Source: Trema orientale
Taxonomy: Eukaryota > Streptophyta > Magnoliopsida > Rosales > Cannabaceae
Length of the DNA stretch: 64,000 nucleotides
Direction: 5' to 3'
NCBI GenBank assembly: GCA_002914845.1
Contig: JXTC01000005.1
Location: 372,001-436,000, forward strand
A program made the position numbers and the translations under genes. Below, one piece after another: positions 55,574 to 64,000 of this stretch. Numbering within the stretch: position 1 is the first letter of the stretch; every line of letters starts with the position of its first letter. The notes below the pieces were generated by a model. That model saw nothing but the letters and a program-made list of their open reading frames with translations, was not told the origin of the DNA and ran no database searches.

Positions 55574-57073
55574 CCATGATACACTTTTTATTGTATAGAC
55601 TTTCTATTTTATCTTGATTGGACAGTTTAAAATTTGTATTTATTGTAAGAGTGATTTTGACCTTCTTACAGTAGATTTTTTTATAACAATAATAGTATTT
55701 TAAAGTATATAATAAAAATAAAAAGTTGAACGCATTCACGTTTTGAAATACTTTAACACATGTCTTTTTCTAAATAAAAATAATATATATTTGCTTGATT
55801 GATTTTATATTTTCCCCCTATTTTACCCTTTTTACAAATTAGTTTTTCTCACATCATTAGGTTTTGGTAATTATATAATAATATCTTCCTGATTTTGATG
55901 TTAACTTGGTGTTCTACCTTATACTATATTGTACTTTAATGTGGGAAAATAGCAGTAAAGTGCTTCGATGTGGTCAAATATGTGGGGCTATGAAGTGGAT
56001 GTATTGGAAGAATATTTCTTTGCTCCCTTTATCTTAGTGCTAAAATTTTGTTGCTTATACCCAATTAATATCTAAAAGTTCAAAAAAAAAAAAAAAAGGA
56101 GGAATAGCGTTTGAGAATTGAACGCCGTTGTAGGAAATTGAACTTGCTAGGACGATATATAATAAATTAAACAATAAATAATTCCCAAAACTCAAGCTTG
56201 TATACAGATAAATTTTAAACTTTTTTGCATAGTATTTAAGAAAAATATTTTATACAATGCCAATATTGATTTTAACATTATAAAGCAAAAAAATAAATAG
56301 TATCCTCTGCCAATAACTGCTGAGATTAGAAAGAAAACCCAACAAATTTATGTCCCTTCTCACCACACTCACTATTTAAATATTTATAAGTAAAAAAAAA
56401 AAAAAGAAGAAAAAGGGAAGAAATAATTCTTATTATGTGAAGCGAAAAGATGATCATAATGCTAGAGTTATTTCTTGTCTTTTCCTTAACCACTCCTAAT
56501 TAATTTTCGTCTTACGATGATCTGAGCCTTGAACATATAACTTCAATGACGTGTGATATGAGTCCCATCGAGAGGCCATAGAGCTTGGATTTCATGTGAT
56601 TTTCTGTCCAAACAGGGTCCATGTATAAATATAAACACTACGAGGAAAGATAGGGTAATTAATTGCATATACTTACCAACTACAAATTAAAGAGTTCGAG
56701 CAATAAATTGCCTCACCAATCGAGATTTTGTACATCAGATTTTACATTTTGTTGTGGCACTTGCAGAAACTTGTCAATCGGTGCAGTTGATCTAAAAGAG
56801 GAAAAACAAAGCAGTAAATTGATGGGAGTGAAGCTGCTGGGGTTTTTTTTGTGGGGAAGTTCTAAATCTGTCAGTAATTAGTATATTTACATTCAATTTC
56901 CATTTACATTAGAAAAGAATTTTCTAAATTTTGTTTTTTTCGCTTTGTATATTTTTTATATTCCAAATATACCCTTTTTTGTACATTCACTATTTTTACC
57001 TTTAAAATACTTCCTTGGCTTCCTTTGTTATATTCATCTATTTTTTTTTTCTTTTACATTCTTTTTTTTTAAT
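55574..57073. other. Intergenic, no gene seen
   Basis: AT-rich sequence with poly(A) and poly(T) tracts (56,083-56,098; 56,390-56,405). The open frame at 56,663-56,881 has no recognisable motif. Confidence 0.65.
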
Positions 57074-57388
57074 GCCTTTACTAGACCTGGCAATTCGGGC
57101 CGGGCCCAACGGGTCGGTAGAGTGGCCCGCGGGCCGGCCTGGCTCGGTATTTTTAGGGCCCGGGCCAAGCCCGACCCTAGGGGCAAGGTCGGGCCGGGCT
57201 GGGGCTGGGCCTGGGATTCGCAACCCGGCCCGGCCTGCCCCCTCCCTTTTTTTTTTTGGGCCCAGATTCGTCTGGGCCCTTAAAATCTTTTTTTAAAAAA
57301 AATGTTACCGTTCGGTTATATTATATATATACCATTTTTTTTTTAGTTTAAACTATTTTTTTTAAATAAAAAAAATATTTTCTTACAC

Positions 57389-57396
57389 TATAAATA
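57389..57396 (+). promoter_or_regulatory. TATA box of the hAT transposase gene
   Basis: TATAAATA is followed by a CT-rich leader. A likely 5'-UTR intron runs from TTGAAG|GTATGA (57,598) to AATATAG|GATATGG (58,185), just before the ATG at 58,189. Confidence 0.55.
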
Positions 57397-58188
57397 CTCT
57401 ACACTCTCCACTTTTTTTTCACACTTAACAATTTTCAAATACTCTCTTATTCTCTCATTCTTTCTCTCTAAATCTCTAATTATATTCTCAATTTTATCTT
57501 TTTCTCTCTTATCTAATTACCATTTACTAATTATTAGTAACTATATTTTATAATCTCCAAAGTCCAAACTCTCCACAATTCATAAAGCTTAATTGAAGGT
57601 ATGATTTAATTTATTTATCACACTTATTTTTTTAATTTATTTAATTTATAGTATATTTAGTTGTTTACTATTATTACTAGTATAATAGACTATAGTTAGT
57701 AGTTTGTAGTTACTAGTTAAGTAGTTAGTAACTTAGTAGTTCTATAAGACTTTGTTTTTAATTTCAATTCAATTATAATTTTTTACAATTAAAATAATAG
57801 TTCATTAATTAGTTTGTAGTTTGTAAAAAATTTATTAGAATATTATATTTTAAATTTCAATTAATTTTTAATTTTTAATAGTTTACAATTAAGTTTGTAG
57901 TAAAAAATTTATTAAATATGATTTCAATTAATTTGTAATTTATAATTGTTTACAATAAAGTTAGTAGAAACTAGAAAGTTTATTACAATATTAAAATTTT
58001 AATTTCAATTAATTTGTAGTAGTTTACAATTAAGTTAGTAGAAGTTTATTAAAATATTATATTTTTAATTTCAATTTATTTGTAATTTGTAGTTGTTTAT
58101 AATTAAGTTTTACCAAATATCCATATTTGTAATTTCGATTTATTTATAGTTGTCTATAATTTTAATATCCATATTTTTAATATAGGAT

Positions 58189-59769
58189 ATGGATATGTCA
58201 AAAAATATCCCTATTAATTTGGAAATGGATGACGACCAAATTCGCATAACTGAAGAGGGTGACCAAGTCCCCGAAATGCAAACTAATCCAAATGCTAGTG
58301 GAAGTTGTTCATAATTTCAAGATAGTTGTTCGTCGAGTGCAAGCACGACCTCCAAACGTGCAAGGATAACTTCTGATGTATGGGACCATTTCGATCCGGA
58401 ATTCAAAGATGAGGCTGATAGTAAGAAAACAAAAATGGCAAGATGTAAATACTGTAAGAAATTATTAACTGCTAAACCATCTAGCGGGACCGCTCATTTA
58501 AAAAGACATAGTGATGCATGTGTCAAAAAACACAAAAAAGACAATGAACCCACTCAATCAACACTTCAACTCAACAAGGATGGTTCGGTAAGTTCTTGGA
58601 ACTATGATCCTATAGTAGCTAGGGAGTCTCTAGTACGTTTAATTGCTATAAAAGATTTACCATTAGGTTTTGGTGATTGTAATAGCTATGAAGATCATAT
58701 TAGAACATCTTATTATCCAAACTATAAAAGAGTTTCTAGAAATACCACTAGGAGTGATTTGATTAAAGTTTATGAAAATATGCATAAAGATTTAATAACT
58801 GAATTAACTTCATTAAACTNNNNNNNNNNNNNNNNNNNNNNNNNNNNNNNNNNNNNNNNNNNNNNNNNNNNNNNNNNNNNNNNNNNNNNNNNNNNNNNNN
58901 NNNNNNNNNNNNNNNNNNNNNNNNNNNNNNNNNNNNNNNNNNNNNNNNNNNNNNNNNNNNNNNNNNNNNNNNNNNNNNNNNNNNNNNNNNNNNNNNNNNN
59001 NNNNNNNNNNNNNNNNNNNNNNNNNNNNNNNNNNNNNNNNNNNNNNNNNNNNNNNNNNNNNNNNNNNNNNNNNNNNNNNNNNNNNNNNNNNNNNNNNNNN
59101 NNNNNNNNNNNNNNNNNNNNNNNNNNNNNNNNNNNNNNNNNNNNNNNNNNNNNNNNNNNNNNNNNNNNNNNNNNNNNNNNNNNNNNNNNNNNNNNNNNNN
59201 NNNNNNNNNNNNNNNNNNNNNNNNNNNNNNNNNNNNNNNNNNNNNNNNNNNNNNNNNNNNNNNNNNNNNNNNNNNNNNNNNNNNNNNNNNNNNNNNNNNN
59301 NNNNNNNNNNNNNNNNNNNNNNNNNNNNNNNNNNNNNNNNNNGTGGTCGTGGCTCATCATCAACATCATCAAGTTCAAGTCAACCACTACCACCAATAAA
59401 TCCACAGCAATCCTCTGATCTTACTCAATATATTGAGTAGACTCTAATATCGACCCCGATGATGAGAACTTCAAAGTTTTGGACTGGTGGCATAAGCGTC
59501 AATCAAGATTCCCGGTGCTTTCACAATTGGCCCGTGATGTTTTAACAATTCCGGTGTCTACGATTTCTTCAGAGTCTGCTTTTAGCACGACTAAGATGAT
59601 AGTAGATGAGCAGAGGACTTCGTTGGCTCCTGAAATGGTTGAGGTGTTAGCATGTGTTAAAGATTGGGAAAAAGTGACAAAGCGAAATCAAGACACTATT
59701 CGTATTTGTAATGAAGAATTAGCCGAAAATTTCAATAACTTATATATGAATGATGATGTTGAGTCATAA
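58189..59769 (+). pseudogene. hAT transposase (BED finger + hAT dimerisation domain), disrupted
   Basis: The protein cuts and joins hAT DNA. ATG 58,189 starts DMSKNIPINLEMDDDQIRIT. An in-frame TAA lies at 58,312-58,314 and the same frame continues from QDSCSSSASTTSKRARITS. The BED zinc finger spans about codons 60-110 (SDVWDHFDPEF, CKYCKKLL, TAHLKRHSDAC; ligands C-x2-C and H-x4-H/C). The catalytic RNase-H-like core falls mostly in the gap 58,820-59,342. After the gap a serine-rich stretch ends at TAG, and a one-base frame change is needed to reach the dimerisation domain (FKVLDWWHKRQSRFPVLSQL; PVSTISSESAFSTTKMIVDE). The stop and the shift make this copy non-autonomous unless they are assembly errors near the gap. 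Confidence 0.85.
58820..59342. other. Assembly gap (523 N) in the hAT transposase
   Basis: The run of N removes most of the transposase core. For a family member of about 650-700 residues, more than 523 bp of coding sequence would be expected here, so the true gap may be larger than shown. Confidence 0.9.
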
Positions 59770-60222
59770 ACTCATAACTAATGATATACTAGTTTTTTCA
59801 AGTTATAATTTGAATTGTAATAAATGATCATCAATAAAATCAAATTTCTATATTTCAAATTTATTTGTTTTATTATTTTTCTTAATATCATGTTTAATTA
59901 TTATTAATTTTTTAACAATAGAAAACATATGTAGTTTATATTATCAATTTTTTTAAATGAAAATTCAATTAAAAAATTTGAACTTAACATGTTTAAAAAA
60001 AGTTGTTAAAAAAAAATAAATCAAATAGTAGCAAAAAAAAAAAAAAAGGGGCCGAGGACGGGCCGGCCCTGCACGGCTTGGCCCGATATTGTCCCGTCAA
60101 AAAGCCCGGCGGGCCAATGGGCCCGGGCCGGGCCCTATTTTATTTTGACCGGCCCGGCCCGCTCACTCCCTTAAGCCCGTGATGGGGCCCGGTCCGCCCA
60201 TTTTGCCACCTCTAGTCTTTAC

Positions 60223-63115
60223 AAATATGATCTTGAAATACAAGTTTTTCGTGGCTAGAAACTAGTTTCTTTCATGGGTTTTTTAAATAACAGAGCGCCA
60301 CACATAGTATCATTTAATATATACTTTACAAAATAAAGAAAATTTCCAAACTTAAGTTCTATATCAATCAATTGAGTGAAAAAAAAAATATAATAACCGT
60401 CTTGAAAGGTTTTCAACAGTGCCCATTACGGCTTATCTTTCCTATCTCTAATAATATATCTAATATTAATATATAAACATACCAACATGCATATAAATAA
60501 ATAAGAAAATTTCATTGCATGTGTTTTTTTTTTTTTTCCAAAAGATCTCTTTTATTATAGGTATATATATAGTTTCATTCTTACTAACAATTGCAAGGTG
60601 ATTTTGAAGAATGAAAATATTTTCCTTCTAGGGTCTAAGCAATTTCGGGCTTGCTTGGATCCACTTTCGTTTTCTGTTTTTTGTTTTTTTAAACAGAAAA
60701 ATAGAATTTTTTTTTGGAAGTTTGCTTGGCAACCTTGTTTTTATTTTTTGTTTTTAAAAATTGTTACCAAAAATTTTAAAAAAAGTGGTAACAAAAAATT
60801 TCTAATACCTTTATTTTTTAAAACAAATTTAAAAAATAAAAGAATATACAAATATTCATACACAAGTGCATACATATATATATGTATATACAAACATAAA
60901 TATAAGTCTACATGACTTTCTTTATCATTATTTGCACTTTGTTGTTTTGGAAACAAATAGTGAAATAAAGTTTACTAAGCATGTTTCTTATTTATAAAAA
61001 TTGAAAATCAAAACAAAATTTTTACTTCTGTTTTCAATTTATTTAAACAAAAAATTAGAAATGAATCCAAACAAGCCCTTCATAAGTTTATTTCTTTTTT
61101 CTTTTTTGTCGTTTACTAGCTTATATAACCATAATGGGTCTCTGTCCTTTTGGTAATTCTAATTATGAGTAGCTTTATAATTAAAATTATGAATGTGTAT
61201 AGTCTAAAGGAGATTATATATGCACCCCACATTGGCATCAAGGCATCCCATTGATAAATAAAATAAATAAAATAGATATTTAAGGTAAAAAAAAAAAGGA
61301 AAAAAAGGCATTTGGTCTTCATTCTTCTTCTCTTTCAATTTCCCTTGAACGTTCCTATTCAAATTTCTTTTTCATCTTTTGTCTAATTTTTTTTAAACTA
61401 ATTTTTATGCATAATTCATTCTCTTCATTTTTAATTTCTTTGATAATCTATTTAATCTTAAATTAAAGTAAAACAAGTAAAATTTCTTTATTTTGTACCC
61501 AGTTTGCTTTACTTTATTCTTTTATTTTTTTTTCTAATACTTTACATTTTATTTATTTTTGTGTAAATTATTTGTTTCTCTTATAATTTTTTTATTCAAT
61601 AATTCAATATTTTCATCCTAAAAATTAAAAACTAGCAATTTGTTTTAGTTTATGGATTTGCAAGAAAGATAGTTGGCTTTAGAAAGTGCTTGAGGTGCTT
61701 TTAACATGGCTTTTAATTCTTGTCCTAACCTGTCTTTTTATTTATGATAGGAGTGCCTTAATAATTGTGTAAGGTATAACTAATTTAGCTCCTCATAGTC
61801 CAAATATTGATGAATTTAGAATTTTCCTTTTTCATAAAGGGGAGTAAGCTATCAATTTGACAAGGAGTACTACGATTAGTGTGTTCTCCACTAACTCTTC
61901 TACCTCATTTCACATGTATGGATTTTACTTTGCTTTATTATCTTATTAAAATTATGAGAATTTTCAATAAAATTTATATGTCAATTAATAAGACATGATA
62001 GTAGAAAAGCCAGTAATCTTGATATTGCTCTAATTTGATACATACCTTACTTTTGAGTGCTCTTTTTCATTATTTATTTTTCTTTAATGTTTGCCAGTCG
62101 AATTATGTAGAATGTATCAATGTCTTTAGTTTATTAAAAGTTTCTACTTCGCTATCTCAACTATTAAAATTATCATTTTGTGAAGCAAGTACGGTTGTTA
62201 ATTTATGGATTTCAGTAGATAGTATTCATTTACTGAACACACTTTAAAGTTATTAAACATATCATTTATTTCCACCTGTTTTCTTAACAATCTTAGTAAT
62301 TTGAGAGGTAAACTTAAAATTTTTAATGGTTTGCATAATGCGTTGTGCGTTGAGATATTTTATTTAATCTGAGAGGCAAGTATAACATAATCTGTGACCA
62401 TTCATCGGCGCACGGTGAAGAGATAGTGATCACGAACCATTGTTTGCGACATTTGTCTATAAATTTACCGGTAAGAAAGGAAAAATGCAGACGAATTGGC
62501 TGATCAACACATGACAAGTTAAAAGTTGTAACTATCTCTAGAAATTCAAGTTCATGACTATTTGTTATCAAATTAATTAACAATATTAGCTAGTAAAGTA
62601 AATTTAGTTACAAGTATTTTTCTTTTTGTCTCCTCCAATATCTTCTATTCGAATCTTATCATAGGAAAGATAGAGATACTCCTACATAAAATTATATGAT
62701 AAGGCCACATTAATGTTATTATGTAGAGAGCCTAAGCTAATTATCCAATGGATAGAATCTTGCGGTATCTTGTCTAAGTTGTCTTGCGTTCATGCATGGT
62801 GGAAAATGATGGTCATTATGATATTAAGTTTGAATCTTTGAACATTTTTGCTGAATTGTCTGCCACTAAATTGGTGAAGAAACGTGTGCACTACTGATTA
62901 AGAATTTATGATACTGATGGCAAAGATGGACTATTTTCTATTAGAACGTACGCCTAAGCCATGATTTCTTTCATTTATTTTTTTTTGTTAAAAGATTTCT
63001 TTCATTTATTTGTATCATGATAACGTTCATTTCGAATTTATTTGGGTGGGGTGAGACTTGATAATACCATATCAACTATAGGAATGTCGTAGCAGTCGTG
63101 CATTACTTTTTCATA
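60223..63115. other. Intergenic, no gene seen
   Basis: AT-rich sequence with poly(T) tracts. Apart from the small inverted-repeat element at 60,647-61,078, no feature is supported. The minus-strand frame at 62,323-62,583 (86 codons) shows no family motif. Confidence 0.65.
60647..61078. mobile_element. Inverted-repeat element (MITE-like)
   Basis: The 432-bp element has ends GGGCTTGCTTGGATCCACTT and, on the minus strand, GGGCTTGTTTGGATTCATTT, flanked by TTC (60,644-60,646 and 61,079-61,081). The adjacent TTTTCTGTTTTTTGTTTTTT and its mirror extend the pairing. The internal open frames are low complexity. Confidence 0.68.
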
Positions 63116-63124
63116 TTTAATTTA

Positions 63125-63297
63125 GGGGCGCGTCTACAGTAAGGGCGCCCTTACGTAGGACCCTGTCTATTCACCGTTGGATGGGAATCTGTATATAAAT
63201 AGATTCTCCACAGATTCCCGTTATTCTCCACAGATTCCCATCCAACGGTAATTAAGGCATGACCCTACATAGGGACGCCCCTACTGTAGTCATCCCC
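63125..63297. mobile_element. Mutator-like MITE, near-perfect palindrome
   Basis: The 173-bp element is almost entirely inverted repeat: GGGGCGCGTCTACAGTAAGG at the left versus, on the minus strand, GGGGATGACTACAGTAGGGG at the right, continuing through ACCGTTGGATGGGAATCTG on both arms. It is flanked by a perfect 9-bp duplication TTTAATTTA (63,116-63,124 and 63,298-63,306), the size typical of Mutator-like elements. Confidence 0.88.
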
Positions 63298-63378
63298 TTT
63301 AATTTATGTGCCTCTTATTTCATTCTAAAACTTTCAAAAATTACAAATAGTAGTATCTAATTAGGTAAAAAATAAAAG

Positions 63379-63440
63379 ACGCGTCTACAGTAGGAGCGTC
63401 CCTACGTAAGGCCCCTGTTTATACACCGTTTCCAAAAATA
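63379..63440 (+). mobile_element. Truncated second copy of the same Mutator-like MITE
   Basis: GACGCGTCTACAGTAGGAGC followed by GTCCCTACGTAAGGCCCCTG matches one end of the element at 63,125-63,297, only about 80 bp away. The similarity stops near ACACCGTT, and no opposite end is found before the window ends. Confidence 0.75.
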
Positions 63441-63819
63441 AAAATTTATCCTTTGAATTGTTATTTTTAATATATTTTTTTTTTGAGGTAAGTTATTTTT
63501 AACATTTGAAAAGGATAATTTGAATTCAAGTATTGTGCTCTTCAGTTTAAAGTTAAACTACATTAAGACTTTCGTCATAATATATAGATTCTCTAACGTA
63601 ACTAATTGGGAACTTTATTTCATCTCACTCTGCTCATTAAGGCCAATCTTCGTATTCAATATCCTCCGAACTTTTCCCTACCACGAATTCGTTCTTCATT
63701 TTTTCTTCCTTTTTATTTACCCCACTTACACGGGAATTGGGTGACTAACTAATCATCACTTTGTTAACGGGGACCTTAACAAAAGTTGTTCTTGATGATA
63801 GCTTGACGGCGTAAGGCGT

Positions 63820-64000
63820 GATATATATATATATATATATGAGTTTTCAATGGGTATTTTTATTTTTGCTCCATGGATGGGTAAATTTGACTAATTTGGA
63901 AACAAACCTACAATAATAAGTCATCTTATTCAATATATTAATTTCTAATTTTTTTTATTTATTTCTTTTTTGAAAATTTAATTTAAAGTTTAATTTTTTA
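63820..64000. repeat. (TA)n tract and possible MITE end at window edge
   Basis: A TA dinucleotide run at about 63,820-63,840 precedes CAATGGGTATTTTTATTTTT and GCTCCATGGATGGGTA, similar to the left end of the element at 35,435. The rest lies outside the window. Confidence 0.5.

Larger units (their letters stand above)
57082..60214 (+). mobile_element. hAT transposon (Ac/RICESLEEPER-like)
   Basis: This 3,133-bp element (including 523 N) has ends TAGACCTGGCAATTCGGGCC and, on the minus strand, TAGAGGTGGCAAAATGGGCG. It is flanked by the 8-bp duplication GCCTTTAC / GTCTTTAC (57,074-57,081 and 60,215-60,222; one mismatch). About 200 bp at each end is extremely GC-rich, with repeated GGGCCGGGCC-type motifs on both strands, the expected subterminal transposase-binding region of hAT elements. 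The body is AT-rich. It has its own TATA box and a transposase gene. Confidence 0.9.

Noticed and set aside
57038..57296. Open frames rich in proline, glycine and arginine on both strands
   Set aside because: They are produced by the GC-rich subterminal repeats of the hAT element and show no domain or conserved start.
62323..62583. 86-codon minus-strand frame considered as a LINE or host gene piece
   Set aside because: No recognisable RT, RNase H or other motif was found in it or in neighbouring frames.
1..64000. CRISPR arrays, bacterial operons, rRNA or tRNA genes
   Set aside because: None is visible. The only tRNA-like sequences are short retrotransposon primer sites, and all gene structures are of plant nuclear type.

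Overview
This is nuclear DNA from a flowering plant, most likely a eudicot. The signs are intron-containing genes with plant splice sites, a FORKED/VAN3-binding-type gene, an ACC-oxidase-homologue dioxygenase, DUF241 and SEC23-like fragments, and many plant transposons (Ty1/copia, Ty3/gypsy, hAT, Tourist-like and Mutator-like). The background is strongly AT-rich. Species cannot be named from the sequence.

Region 1-29,536 is a large inverted duplication made mostly of dead transposons. The left arm (1-11,637) runs off the window start. The right arm (12,109 to about 29,075) is its diverged reverse complement, and the two are separated by a 471-bp AT-rich loop. From the centre outwards each arm holds a SEC23-like gene fragment with a retained intron, a decayed copia element (B), and a second decayed copia element (A) carrying a 0.7-kb non-autonomous hAT insertion at the same site in both arms. 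Later insertions are private to one arm: a 1.64-kb probable solo LTR on the left (6,106-7,749), and a 5.5-kb non-autonomous gypsy element (15,483-20,967) plus a 1.48-kb solo LTR (21,242-22,723) on the right. These order the events: A died and took its hAT insertion, the block was inverted and duplicated, then the arms collected their own insertions.

Region 29,537-36,300 holds a DUF241 gene relic and an unrecognised gene (here 'gene X') with a TATA box, a 5'-UTR intron and several small phase-0 exons. Between its exons lies a 5'-truncated 2-oxoglutarate/Fe(II) dioxygenase of the ACC-oxidase-homologue type. A piece of gene X of about 0.3 kb is present on both sides of the dioxygenase. The dioxygenase has lost a metal-binding histidine (H to R), so it is probably inactive.

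Region 38,730-42,153 (minus strand) is the one gene that looks fully intact: a seven-exon gene for a 326-residue DUF828/PH-domain protein of the VAN3-binding/FORKED-like family.

Region 42,300-64,000 is AT-rich and intergenic, with no convincing host gene. It holds several short inverted-repeat elements with target duplications, a solo gypsy-type LTR with a perfect 5-bp target duplication (52,985-54,269), a three-copy tandem repeat of about 364 bp (54,473-55,573), and a 3.1-kb hAT transposon (57,082-60,214) whose BED-finger/dimerisation transposase is interrupted by a stop, a frameshift and an assembly gap. Two runs of N (22,025-22,255 and 58,820-59,342) both fall inside transposons.
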